Source: Flagellimonas myxillae (GTDB lineage: Bacteria; Bacteroidota; Bacteroidia; Flavobacteriales; Flavobacteriaceae). Taken from it: a stretch of 64,000 bases of DNA. The stretch is taken from NCBI RefSeq assembly GCF_023502235.1, contig NZ_JAMFLY010000001.1:868001-932000 (forward strand), written 5' to 3'. Shown here one piece after another: positions 47,728 to 56,460 of the stretch. The notes under the pieces were generated by a model that saw nothing but the letters and a program-made list of their open reading frames with translations, searched no databases and was not told the origin of the DNA. How positions within the stretch are numbered: position 1 is the stretch's first letter; each line of letters begins with the position of its first letter. The translations under genes and the position numbers were made by a program.

Positions 47728-48225
47728 TTATTTGCTGATTTGATTTAAAACTTGGGTAACAATTTCCTCAGGACTTAGGGCAATGGAAACAGTGATGGCA
47801 TCTTTTGGAGTTTCCAACGTGTCAAATTGGGATTGGAGCAGGGCGGAGGTCATAAAATGCCCCTTGCGATTTTCCAATCTGGATTTAATCAGTTCAAAAG
47901 AACCTTCCAAATGAACAAATTCCAACTGCTCTTCCATTTCTTGTCGCAGTAGTTGTCTATAGCTCTCTTTTAGGGCGGAACAGGCAATGATGGCCCCTTT
48001 GGACTTGTATGCTTGGGCCAACTCGTTCAAACGGAGGAGCCAGCCCTCACGATCTTGGTCAGTCAATGGAACTCCCGAGGTCATTTTTTGCACATTTGCT
48101 TCCGGATGGTAATCATCCCCATCAAAAAATGGGATTCCCAATACTTCGGAGAGCCTATTCCCAATAGTGGATTTTCCCGTGCCGGAAACACCCATCAAAA
48201 TAAAAACCGAATTCCTAGTTGCCAT
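47728..48225 (-). CDS. Gluconokinase
   Basis: A 165-residue P-loop kinase of the GntK type: ILMGVSGTGKSTIGNRL (Walker A 12-20), FDGDDYHPEANVQKMTSG, LTDQDREGWL, CSALKESYR and FVHLEGSFE. It phosphorylates gluconate to 6-phosphogluconate. A GntP-type permease is encoded 15 kb away at 62.5 kb, but nothing links the two. It overlaps miaA by 11 bases and ends the eight-gene minus-strand run. Confidence 0.94.
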   Translation of the reverse strand: MATRNSVFILMGVSGTGKSTIGNRLSEVLGIPFFDGDDYHPEANVQKMTSGVPLTDQDREGWLLRLNELAQAYKSKGAIIACSALKESYRQLLRQEMEEQLEFVHLEGSFELIKSRLENRKGHFMTSALLQSQFDTLETPKDAITVSIALSPEEIVTQVLNQISK

Positions 48226-49138
48226 TTGTTGCTTGTATCTTGTTTTCGATTATGGAAAGGATAGCTGCTGGTTTGGCCTCGAAGTCGACCCAGAGTATTT
48301 GCTCATTCTTTCTTAGCCATGTAAGCTGTCGCTTGGCAAACCGTCGACTATTCTTCTTAATTTCTGCTATCGAGAACTCCAATTCACAGTTCCCTTCAAA
48401 ATATTCAAAAAGTTCTCGATAGCCCACAGTTTGAAGCGCATTCAAGTGTTTATGGGAATGTAGACTTTTTGCTTCCTCCAACAAGCCATCCTTCACCATG
48501 ATATCCACCCTTTGGTTGATGCGCTCGTAAATAATTTCCCTGTCCGCTTCTATGCCCACATAAACAGATTGGAATGGCCTTGGGTTCCTATTTTGGTTCA
48601 AAAAGGAGGAATAGGGTTTTCCAGAAGCTATGCAAACCTCCAATGCCCGAATCAAACGATGTGGATTTTCCAAATCCACTTGCTCGTAGTATATGGGGTC
48701 TCTGGTCTTAAGTTCTTTTTGTAAAGCTTCTAAACCAGCGCTTTGCAGTCGTTCATTCAAGGAAGTTCGAATTGAAGGGTCAACCTCTGGAAATTCGTCC
48801 AAACCTTTGGTGACAGCATCCACATAAAGGCCGCTACCACCAACCATGACCACGACATCATTCAAGGCAAAGAGTTCTTCGAGTTTGTTCAATGCATCCC
48901 GCTCAAAATCACCAACGGAATAGGAGTCCTCAACACTTAAGTGCTGGATGAAATGATGTTTTGCCGTATTCAGCTCCTTTTCGGAAGGAACTGCGGTCCC
49001 TATCCTCATTTCCTTAAAAAATTGACGGGAGTCTGCCGAAATTATTTCGGTGCCAAAATGTTGCGCGATCTCGATTGCCAACTTGGTCTTACCGATGGCG
49101 GTGGGCCCCACAACCGCTATCAAAACCTTGGAACTCAT
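48215..49138 (-). CDS. miaA: tRNA dimethylallyltransferase MiaA
   Basis: A 307-residue protein started at the ATG at 49138 (MSSKVLIAVVGPTAIGKT), which overlaps the ion channel stop as ATGA; a GTG five codons earlier is less likely. Walker A is GPTAIGKT (11-18). ISADSRQFFKEMRIGTAVPS, VGGSGLYVDAVTKG and the late FAKRQLTWLR are family signatures. It adds the dimethylallyl group to A37 of tRNAs that read UNN codons. Confidence 0.97.
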   Translation of the reverse strand: MSSKVLIAVVGPTAIGKTKLAIEIAQHFGTEIISADSRQFFKEMRIGTAVPSEKELNTAKHHFIQHLSVEDSYSVGDFERDALNKLEELFALNDVVVMVGGSGLYVDAVTKGLDEFPEVDPSIRTSLNERLQSAGLEALQKELKTRDPIYYEQVDLENPHRLIRALEVCIASGKPYSSFLNQNRNPRPFQSVYVGIEADREIIYERINQRVDIMVKDGLLEEAKSLHSHKHLNALQTVGYRELFEYFEGNCELEFSIAEIKKNSRRFAKRQLTWLRKNEQILWVDFEAKPAAILSIIENKIQATNGN

Positions 49139-49974
49139 AGCAAATCTCCGCACTTATAGCAATTGGTAGCATCGTCTCGATGGCCTTCTGCAGTACAGCT
49201 TGGGCAGGCCTGGGTGTTGGTGTGCACCGCGAGATTTTCTTTTTTGCCTTTTTGATGTTTAGAGAACTCCACAGTCACAATGCCTGTAGGTACGGCAATG
49301 ATTCCGTAACCCAAAATCATGATTACCGTGGCCAGAAACTGCCCCACATTGGTTTGGGGCGCGATATCGCCGTAACCAACCGTGGTAAGGGTGACTATGG
49401 TCCAATAAATACTTCTAGGAATACTGGTAAATCCGGCCTCGTCACTTTCAATAAGGTACATTATGGTTCCCATGATCACCGACAGGATAAGCACCACATA
49501 AATAAAAACGGCAATTTTTGCCCTGCTGGCCCTTAATGCAGCTTTTAATTGCGAAGCTTCCCCCATAAACTTCACCAGTTTCAAGATTCTGAATATCCGT
49601 AACAGTCGAAACGCCCTAACAGCGAGCAACACCTGGGAGCCAGCCAAGATATAAGACAGGTACAGCGGTATGGTGGAAACAAAATCGATAATGCCATAGA
49701 AGCTGAAAACATATTTCCATGGCTTTTTTATGCTTATGAGCCGTGCAATGTATTCCAAAGAAAAAAAGATGGTGACCACCCATTCAAGGGTTAGCAGGGT
49801 CTTGTGGTAGTGCATATCGACTTCTTTCACACTTTCCAACATCACCAATACCACGCTCAACACGATTAGGAAGATCAACAACATGTCAAAAAGCTTGCCC
49901 AATGGAGTGTCCGCCTCATAAATGATTTCATGAATAGTGTTTTTCCAACCAGAATGTATCTTATGTTCTTTCAA
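49135..49974 (-). CDS. Voltage-gated-type potassium ion channel with C-terminal zinc ribbon
   Basis: A 279-residue six-helix channel. An S4-like helix has basic residues every third position (RAFRLLRIFRILKLVKF, 120-136). The selectivity filter is TTVGYGD (197-203) after a pore helix. At the C terminus, after a short linker, four cysteines (257, 260, 272, 275; CPSC ... CYKC) form a likely zinc ribbon in the cytoplasm, a simple addition that may sense or bind something. The gene overlaps both neighbours by four bases. Confidence 0.92.
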   Translation of the reverse strand: MKEHKIHSGWKNTIHEIIYEADTPLGKLFDMLLIFLIVLSVVLVMLESVKEVDMHYHKTLLTLEWVVTIFFSLEYIARLISIKKPWKYVFSFYGIIDFVSTIPLYLSYILAGSQVLLAVRAFRLLRIFRILKLVKFMGEASQLKAALRASRAKIAVFIYVVLILSVIMGTIMYLIESDEAGFTSIPRSIYWTIVTLTTVGYGDIAPQTNVGQFLATVIMILGYGIIAVPTGIVTVEFSKHQKGKKENLAVHTNTQACPSCTAEGHRDDATNCYKCGDLL

Positions 49975-51320
49975 GCGGTGGGTGTTAACTCCAAAACTTT
50001 GAGCTTACGATTTTTCCTCAAGTACGATTCCACAATAAAAGTAGTGTTTTCGTCACTGGTCATAGGGGTTAAAATCGATTCTAAGATATGAATATTATTT
50101 ATTTGATGGTTCAGTTCCACATAGCCAAACCCTTTAAGGGTACCGTCCTTGATTAAGATAAAACTTTGCTCCCCAAGCTCCCTGCCTTTATCCAGAATGG
50201 CAATATTTTTGTTCGCCAAACTGTATTTCCCAAATGCTGTATTCACCTTAAGATTGTATTCTGGTATGTCATCAATATCTATGCAGCCGTTTTGAACATG
50301 CGCGCCTTCAATATTCAATCCCAAAGATTTTGGGCATAATTCAAACTCTTCACTAATCCTTTTAAGGAAATTTTTTGCTGAGGGAACCCCGTTAAAACCA
50401 ATATTTTGCTTCTTTCGAAACTTGTTTTTTACAATTTCCAAAGTGATGTGTGGCGTACCGTTTTGATGAAAATTGACTACATGTGAGAACAACTTCTTTC
50501 TGGAAATATGATTGTGTCTGGGTCTGTTGTTCTGTAATTCCTGATATTCCTTGAGGATGGCGACCAGTTCACTCCCCGTGCGGTCAAAGGAGACTTTCTT
50601 GGTTTCTTTTTGAAGTTTTCTGGCCAATTGCCCCACATTGGTAAAATGCTGATTGACTCTTTTTTTGGCGTTTTTGGTCTTGCCCAAAAAGATAATTTCC
50701 CCTTCCTTATCGTGCATATAATACACCCCGGTCTCGGAAGGAAGCTCGGAGACAATATCCAGCTGTGTGGGAGAAAGTTCGCCTTCGGTTTCCTCACGGA
50801 TAACCTCTTTAACAATGGTCTTATTGGAATCCTTGTCCAACAGCATTTTAAAAAGCTTAAGGGTGGCAATGGCATCCCCGTTGGCCCGGTGTCGGTCACT
50901 CATGGGAATACCCAAAGAACGGACCAATTTTCCTAGACTGTGTGATTCTGCCTCCGGGAGCAACTTTTTCGATAAATCCACGGTGCACAACGTCTTTCTT
51001 TGGAAATCATATCCCAACCTGCGGAATTCGGTACGAAGGATTCTGTAATCGAATTGGGCGTTGTGGGCAACGATCACGGCACCTTCCGTAATTTCAACGA
51101 TTCGTTTGGCAACCTCATGGAACTTGGGAGCGGAACGCAACATTTTGTTGTTGATTCCTGTGAGTTTGGTCACAAAGGGTTGGATTTCCCGTTCGGGATT
51201 CACAAGGCTCATGAATTTATCCACCACCTCATGTCCGTCAAACTTGTGGATGGCAATTTCCATAATGCCCTCCTCGTTGTATTTACCTCCGGTGCTTTCT
51301 ATATCGAGTACGGCGTACAT
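49971..51320 (-). CDS. DEDDh exonuclease fused to GIY-YIG nuclease domain
   Basis: A 449-residue two-nuclease protein. The DnaQ-like 3'-5' exonuclease domain (about 1-165) has Asp6 and Glu8 in VLDIESTGG, Asp91 in HNAQFDYR, and His144 and Asp149 in HRANGDA. A GIY-YIG domain follows at about 195-275 (ETGVYYMHDKEGEIIFLGKTKNAKKRV), the UvrC/Cho-type endonuclease fold. The remaining 170 residues have no motif I know. Proteins of this plan are usually called exonuclease domain-containing or polymerase III epsilon-like, though they are probably repair enzymes. It lies between the YggS and ion channel genes. Confidence 0.9.
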   Translation of the reverse strand: MYAVLDIESTGGKYNEEGIMEIAIHKFDGHEVVDKFMSLVNPEREIQPFVTKLTGINNKMLRSAPKFHEVAKRIVEITEGAVIVAHNAQFDYRILRTEFRRLGYDFQRKTLCTVDLSKKLLPEAESHSLGKLVRSLGIPMSDRHRANGDAIATLKLFKMLLDKDSNKTIVKEVIREETEGELSPTQLDIVSELPSETGVYYMHDKEGEIIFLGKTKNAKKRVNQHFTNVGQLARKLQKETKKVSFDRTGSELVAILKEYQELQNNRPRHNHISRKKLFSHVVNFHQNGTPHITLEIVKNKFRKKQNIGFNGVPSAKNFLKRISEEFELCPKSLGLNIEGAHVQNGCIDIDDIPEYNLKVNTAFGKYSLANKNIAILDKGRELGEQSFILIKDGTLKGFGYVELNHQINNIHILESILTPMTSDENTTFIVESYLRKNRKLKVLELTPTA

Positions 51321-51341
51321 GAGTGTGGTTGGAAATAGGAA

Positions 51342-52001
51342 TTAATGATAATTGCGTGCTCCAAAGATACTACTTCCTATACGCACCATGGTACTCCCTT
51401 CCTCCAATGCTATGGTGTAATCCCCGCTCATGCCCATGGAAAGGGTGTTGATTTCGGGCAATTTCATTTTCAACCGCTCAAAAGCTGATTTAAGGAATGC
51501 GAATTCCTTCCGGATTTGGTCTTTGTTATCGGTGAATGTGGCCATTCCCATTACCCCAACAATTTTAATATGCTCCAATCCGCTAATAGTTTCAGAGGCC
51601 AACAGCTCGTTCAACTCCTGTTCATCCAGTCCAAATTTTGTAGACTCCTCGGCAATATGCAGCTGCAAAAGACAAGGTATAATACGATTGTGTTTTTGGG
51701 CTTGTTTGTTTATTTCGGCCAATAAACGAAGGCTATCAACTCCATGAATCAAGGAAACAAACTCGGCCATGTACTTCACTTTGTTACGCTGTACGTGACC
51801 TATCATATGCCATTCAATATCTTTGGGAAGTGCCTCCCATTTGTTCGCCATTTCCTGGATTTTGTTTTCCCCGAATATCCTTTGCCCAGCCTCATAAGCT
51901 TCCAAGATGGTTTCCACGGGTTTGGTTTTGGAAACGGCAACCAAGGTGACTTCCTTGGGTAAGGCATTGTTTATTTTATCTAGATTTTCCTTTATCGCCA
52001 T
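51342..52001 (-). CDS. YggS family pyridoxal-phosphate homeostasis protein
   Basis: A 219-residue single-domain alanine-racemase-fold protein. The PLP lysine is Lys25 in LVAVSKTKP. GENKIQEMANKWEALP, WHMIGHVQRNKVKYMA, VDSLRLL and LSMGMSGDYTIALEEGSTMVRIGSSIFGAR are all family segments. YggS proteins bind PLP without known enzymatic turnover and keep free PLP in balance. It lies between a DUF1015 gene and the exonuclease fusion. Confidence 0.95.
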   Translation of the reverse strand: MAIKENLDKINNALPKEVTLVAVSKTKPVETILEAYEAGQRIFGENKIQEMANKWEALPKDIEWHMIGHVQRNKVKYMAEFVSLIHGVDSLRLLAEINKQAQKHNRIIPCLLQLHIAEESTKFGLDEQELNELLASETISGLEHIKIVGVMGMATFTDNKDQIRKEFAFLKSAFERLKMKLPEINTLSMGMSGDYTIALEEGSTMVRIGSSIFGARNYH

Positions 52002-52006
52002 GGTAC

Positions 52007-53242
52007 TTAAAATTCATAAATTGTCAACCCACTTCGCAATTTCGGTTCTATATAAGTGCTTTTCGGTGGCATCACCAAACCTGCATCCGCAATGGCCTTG
52101 ATCTCATTCATGGTGGTTGGGACCAAACTAAAACCAACAGCAAATTCCCCTCGGTCGATGCTGTCTTTCATTTTAATGATGTTGTGCTTACCATATCCAT
52201 AGGATATGCGCTTGTCTTTTCGAAGATCGTGAATGCCCAAAATGGGTTCCAAAATGGTCTTGTACAAAATTTGCGTATCAAGTTCGCTCAGCGCATCGGT
52301 AAATTGATAGAAGGTTCTTCTAAGGTATAAGGAGTAGAATTCCCCATCCAAATACATACTAAAATGATGTTTCTGGCTAGGTTTGTAAAGCCCATCCTCT
52401 TTCTTTTCAATTCGGAACAGTTCATCCAACTTGATCAAAAATTCTTCCTTGGACAATCCATTGAGGTCCTTCACCATTCGGTTGAATTCATAGATTTTTA
52501 TTTCCGATTCTGGAATTAGATAGGTCATAAAAAAATTATAGGCCTCATTCCCGGTGTGTCCTTTATTTTCGGCTTTTTTCTTGTCGGCCAAAAGATTAGA
52601 GGAGGCACTTCTGTGGTGACCATCCGCGATGTAAAGTGCCTCTATGTTCGCAAAAGCTTTCTTGAGCTGTTCAATGGTCTCCAACTCGTCTATTTTCCAG
52701 AGTTGATGGTTGTATTTGTCGGTGGTGGTAAAGTTGTATTCCGGGGCTTTGGAAGCTTCTTGGGCCAACAAGGCACTTATGGCCTGATCGTCTGTATAGG
52801 TCATGAGAACAGGCTCGGCATTAAAGCCGACGGTATCGAGGTAATCGGCAAAAAGTTTTTCACGGTGTTGGATGGTATCCTCATGTTTCTTTATAACATC
52901 ATTACGATAATCCACAACGCTGCAGGCACAGAAAAATCCCAAGGTCCTAAAATCACCTTTAGAAATTTGGTAGAGGTAAAAACAAGGGCTTTCCTCTTTG
53001 AGAAAAATATTGTCCTCCAAAAACTCGAGGTATCGATTGTGCACCAACTTAAACCGTTCCTTACCAGAAATGTTCTTGTGAAATTTGAATCCCGGGTTGA
53101 TGATGTGCAAAAATGAAAACGGATTGTACTTTAAGACCGATTTAAGCTCGTCCTTGGCATATTCTTCATACGAGCGGGTAGCTACAAAGGAGGCTTTGTC
53201 CTCCGTAGGGCGAATGGCCTTAAAGGGTTTAATGACCGCCAT
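52007..53242 (-). CDS. DUF1015 family protein
   Basis: A 411-residue soluble protein of the DUF1015 family: the N-terminal VIKPFKAIRPTEDKASFVATRSYE, then HIINPGFKFHKN, FYLYQISKGDFRTLGFFCACSVVDYRNDVIKKHEDT, LYIADGHHRSASSNLLADKK and GYGKHNIIKM are typical. The ADGHHR motif looks like an active or metal site, but no reaction is established that I know of. It is three bases downstream of the 3-hydroxyacyl-CoA dehydrogenase gene and five upstream of yggS. Confidence 0.93.
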   Translation of the reverse strand: MAVIKPFKAIRPTEDKASFVATRSYEEYAKDELKSVLKYNPFSFLHIINPGFKFHKNISGKERFKLVHNRYLEFLEDNIFLKEESPCFYLYQISKGDFRTLGFFCACSVVDYRNDVIKKHEDTIQHREKLFADYLDTVGFNAEPVLMTYTDDQAISALLAQEASKAPEYNFTTTDKYNHQLWKIDELETIEQLKKAFANIEALYIADGHHRSASSNLLADKKKAENKGHTGNEAYNFFMTYLIPESEIKIYEFNRMVKDLNGLSKEEFLIKLDELFRIEKKEDGLYKPSQKHHFSMYLDGEFYSLYLRRTFYQFTDALSELDTQILYKTILEPILGIHDLRKDKRISYGYGKHNIIKMKDSIDRGEFAVGFSLVPTTMNEIKAIADAGLVMPPKSTYIEPKLRSGLTIYEF

Positions 53243-53245
53243 TTC

Positions 53246-54133
53246 CTAACTAAATTGGTCTGCTACCTTTTCAGCTTTTCTTGACTCAGAATAGTCGTAG
53301 AAGCCTTCGCCGGATTTCACCCCTAACTTTCCGGCCATCACCATATTCACCAGTAGGGGGCATGGCGCATATTTCTGGTTTTTAAATCCATCGTACATCA
53401 CCTTTAAAATCGATAGGCATACGTCAAGCCCAATAAAGTCGGCCAATTGAAGTGGGCCCATTGGGTGGGCCATTCCCAATTTCATTACCGTATCAATTTC
53501 CTGTACTCCAGCTACGCCATTGTACAAGGTTTCTATGGCCTCATTGATCATCGGCATTAGGATTCGGTTGGCTACAAACCCCGGGTAATCATTTACCTCT
53601 GTAGGGGTTTTGCCCAATTGGGACGATAGCTCCATGATGGTATTGGTGACATCATCCGAAGTGCTGTAACCTCGGATAATTTCCACCAATTTCATGATTG
53701 GAACCGGATTCATGAAGTGCATTCCAATCACCTTATCAGGCCTCCCGGTCACCGATGCTATTTGGGTAATGGAAATGGAAGAGGTGTTGGTGGCCAAAAT
53801 GGTACCAGAATCGCAGAGCTGGTCCAATTCTTTGAAAATACCCAGTTTGATTTCCAAATTTTCTGTTGCCGCTTCCACAACAAGGTATGTTTTGGAGACC
53901 CCTTTGCCCAAATCGATATAGGTGGTAACATTCCCCAACGTTGTTTCCTTGTCTTTTTCGGAAATGACCTCCTTGGCAATCATCCGGTCCAAGTTTTTGG
54001 TGATAGTTGCCAGGCCTTTGTCCAAAGATTCTTGGGAGATTTCTATTAAATTGACCTGAAATCCGTTTTGGGCAAAAACATGGGCTATTCCATTCCCCAT
54101 GGTTCCAGCTCCTATAACCGCAATTGTCTTCAT
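53246..54133 (-). CDS. 3-hydroxyacyl-CoA (3-hydroxybutyryl-CoA) dehydrogenase
   Basis: A 295-residue protein with a Rossmann start TIAVIGAGTMGNGIAHVFA, the family signature DNTSSISIT-like segment in LATNTSSISIT, the catalytic His in GMHFMNPVPIMKLVEII, and the dimer domain with NDYPGFVANRILMPMINEA and HPMGPLQLADFIGLD. The length fits the stand-alone (non-FadB) class that oxidises 3-hydroxybutyryl-CoA. It stands in the minus-strand run, three bases before the DUF1015 gene. Confidence 0.95.
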   Translation of the reverse strand: MKTIAVIGAGTMGNGIAHVFAQNGFQVNLIEISQESLDKGLATITKNLDRMIAKEVISEKDKETTLGNVTTYIDLGKGVSKTYLVVEAATENLEIKLGIFKELDQLCDSGTILATNTSSISITQIASVTGRPDKVIGMHFMNPVPIMKLVEIIRGYSTSDDVTNTIMELSSQLGKTPTEVNDYPGFVANRILMPMINEAIETLYNGVAGVQEIDTVMKLGMAHPMGPLQLADFIGLDVCLSILKVMYDGFKNQKYAPCPLLVNMVMAGKLGVKSGEGFYDYSESRKAEKVADQFS

Positions 54134-54151
54134 GTTGATAGGTTTTATTTC

Positions 54152-54198
54152 ATTTCAGTTGGGCCGCGGCTCAAAGGCGAGGAGCCCTAATCTGAAAT
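54152..54198. repeat. Inverted repeat between the Gfo/Idh and dehydrogenase genes
   Basis: ATTTCAG (54152-54158) pairs with CTGAAAT (54192-54198), and inside it GGCTC (54168-54172) pairs with GAGCC (54182-54186). It fills most of the 75-base gap. There is no T run on either strand, so it may be an mRNA processing or stabilising structure, or a repeat, rather than a terminator. Confidence 0.4.
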
Positions 54199-54208
54199 AG
54201 TATGGTTA

Positions 54209-55168
54209 CTAAAACGATCCAATAATTTGAAGGGCCACCCGCAACGCCTGGGTTCCTTGTTCCAACGTCACAACGGGTTGAGTATCGTTGTTGATGGCGT
54301 CCGCAAAGGTTTCCAACTCATCCAAGATGGCATTATTGGCCTCAATATCTGGGTTTTCAAAATAGATTTGCTTCTTTTCGCCCTCCGCATTTTGAAGGAT
54401 CATATCAAAATCTCCAGGTTTTTCCGGAGCATCCTTCATTTTAACCACTTCCACTTTTTTCTCTAGAAAATCTACAGAGATATAGGCGTCGCGTTGGAAG
54501 AATCTTGATTTCCGCATGTTCTTCAAAGAGATTCTGCTCGAGGTAAGATTGGCCACACAACCGTTTTCAAATTCGATGCGGGCGTTGGCAATGTCCGGGG
54601 ATTTACTGATGACTGATACTCCGCTGGCGTTGATTTGCTTTACATTGGAGTTCACAACACTTAAAATGGCATCTATGTCATGGATCATCAGGTCCAAGAC
54701 CACGGGAACATCGGTTCCACGGGGGTTAAATTCTGCCAGTCTGTGGGTTTCAATGAACATGGGAGTGTCTATGTTGTCTTTAACGGCCAAAAACGCCGGA
54801 TTGAATCGCTCCACATGCCCCACTTGCCCCTTTACATTATGTTTGCCCACTAAATTCAACAGCTCTTCAGCTTCTTCAAGGGTATTGGTTATGGGCTTTT
54901 CAATAAAAATATGTTTGCCTTTTTCAATCGCTTTTTTGGCGCAATCGAAATGGGAAAGGGTAGGGGTTACAATATCCACAATATCCACGGCATCCATCAA
55001 AGTGTTGATGTTTTCAAAATAGGAGTACCCAAACTCGTCGGCCACTTTTTTGGCATTGATTTCATCGGGATCGTAAAAGCCAACAAGATCATACTTCTTC
55101 GATTCGTTTAAGAGCCTTAGGTGGATTTTACCCAAATGTCCGGCACCAAGGACACCAACTTTTAGCAT
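54209..55168 (-). CDS. Gfo/Idh/MocA family oxidoreductase
   Basis: A 319-residue protein started at the ATG at 55168 (MLKVGVLGAGHLGKIHL); a TTG upstream is less likely. The N-terminal Rossmann motif is GVLGAGHLG, the family E-K-P motif is HIFIEKPITNTLEEA, and VGHVERFNPAFLAV follows. These NAD(P)-dependent enzymes act on sugars or similar compounds; the exact substrate is unknown. It is the first gene of the minus-strand run reaching gluconokinase. Confidence 0.92.
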   Translation of the reverse strand: MLKVGVLGAGHLGKIHLRLLNESKKYDLVGFYDPDEINAKKVADEFGYSYFENINTLMDAVDIVDIVTPTLSHFDCAKKAIEKGKHIFIEKPITNTLEEAEELLNLVGKHNVKGQVGHVERFNPAFLAVKDNIDTPMFIETHRLAEFNPRGTDVPVVLDLMIHDIDAILSVVNSNVKQINASGVSVISKSPDIANARIEFENGCVANLTSSRISLKNMRKSRFFQRDAYISVDFLEKKVEVVKMKDAPEKPGDFDMILQNAEGEKKQIYFENPDIEANNAILDELETFADAINNDTQPVVTLEQGTQALRVALQIIGSF

Positions 55169-55284
55169 ACCTTCTATTTTTGTCAAAAATAAGGATATGG
55201 CACCACTCTTCCATGAAAAATAAGAAGTCTACCTGCTATTAATTTCGGAGGGAACTTTTTAAATTCGTGGGCCAGACCAATACA

Positions 55285-55926
55285 ATGAAAGATACGCTCA
55301 AACATCGGGGAATGCGCAACCAGCTGGTTGACATTTTAATTTCAAAGGGAATTCAGGACAAGGGCGTTTTGGAGGCCATAAAGACGGTGCCCAGACACCT
55401 CTTTTTGGACAGTGGTTTTGAAGACCATGCGTATCAGGACAAAGCTTTTCCCATAGGTGCGGAACAGACTATCTCCCAACCTTACACTGTTGCGTTTCAG
55501 ACGGAACTACTGCAAATAAAGCCCAACGATTCCATTTTGGAAATTGGGACAGGGAGTGGTTACCAAACTGCTGTACTGCTACATTTAAAGGCCAAGGTGT
55601 ACACCATAGAGCGCCAACGGGAGCTTTTTAAGAAAACCAAGCTATTCTTTAATAAAATGGGTTACCGACCCAAAAAAGTAGTTTTTGGGGATGGCTACAA
55701 AGGTTTACCGGACCAGGCCCCCTTCGATGGAATTATTGTTACCGCAGGGGCACCAAAAGTCCCTAAAGCCCTTTTATCACAATTAAAAGTTGGGGGTAGA
55801 TTGGTAATTCCGGTTGGGGTGGATAGCCAGATTATGACCTTGTTCACAAGAAAATCGGAGAAAGAGTTTGAAAAACAGGAGTTGGGTTCGTTCAGGTTTG
55901 TCCCACTGCTGGAGAACAAGAACTGA
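55285..55926 (+). CDS. pcm: Protein-L-isoaspartate O-methyltransferase
   Basis: A 213-residue protein started at the ATG at 55285; a GTG at 55267 would add six residues. Family motifs are LDSGFEDHAYQDKAFPIG, EQTISQPYTVAFQTELL, LEIGTGSGYQTAVLLHL (SAM site), and FDGIIVTAGAPKVPKAL. It repairs isoaspartyl residues in aged proteins. It converges with smpB with two bases between the stop codons. Confidence 0.96.
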   Translation: MKDTLKHRGMRNQLVDILISKGIQDKGVLEAIKTVPRHLFLDSGFEDHAYQDKAFPIGAEQTISQPYTVAFQTELLQIKPNDSILEIGTGSGYQTAVLLHLKAKVYTIERQRELFKKTKLFFNKMGYRPKKVVFGDGYKGLPDQAPFDGIIVTAGAPKVPKALLSQLKVGGRLVIPVGVDSQIMTLFTRKSEKEFEKQELGSFRFVPLLENKN

Positions 55927-55928
55927 TT

Positions 55929-56390
55929 TTAATTATTGAAGTTCTTTTTGATTCGGGATAAATCCCGTTTGTTGTCACGGTCCTTGATGGTCTCCCGCTT
56001 ATCGTAGAGTTTCTTCCCTTTGGCCAACCCAATATTTACCTTGGCCAATCCTCTTTCGTTAATGAACAAGTTTAAAGGGATAATGGTGAGCCCGGTTGTA
56101 GTGACCTCCTTCCTCAATTTTTTTAGTTCCTGTTTGTTCAGCAATAACTTTCGCTCTGCCTTGGGTTTATGGTTGTAATATCCGCCATGGCTATATTCAT
56201 CAACCTGCATGTTGATTACAAACAGTTCTCCCCGGTCGTTAAATTCGCAGAAACTTTGGGATATGGATGCCTTGCCCAATCGAATGGACTTAATTTCAGT
56301 ACCCCCCAAAACAATCCCAGCGGTGTAGGTGTCCAAGATTTCGTAATCGAAACGGGCCCGTTTGTTTTTTATGTTAATGTTTTTCTGCAT
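55929..56390 (-). CDS. smpB: SsrA-binding protein SmpB
   Basis: A 153-residue protein started at the ATG at 56390 ([18 protein letters not shown]). The open frame extends a further 87 residues upstream, but that part looks non-coding. Family marks: [68 protein letters not shown], and the basic C-terminal tail [19 protein letters not shown]. It binds tmRNA and delivers it to stalled ribosomes. No ssrA gene is seen here. Confidence 0.97.
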   Translation of the reverse strand: MQKNINIKNKRARFDYEILDTYTAGIVLGGTEIKSIRLGKASISQSFCEFNDRGELFVINMQVDEYSHGGYYNHKPKAERKLLLNKQELKKLRKEVTTTGLTIIPLNLFINERGLAKVNIGLAKGKKLYDKRETIKDRDNKRDLSRIKKNFNN

Positions 56391-56460
56391 TGTGGGGCAA
56401 AAATAGAAACTCTTTGTAATGTTGCATTGGATTTTACGATTATCTATGAAACCAATCTTT

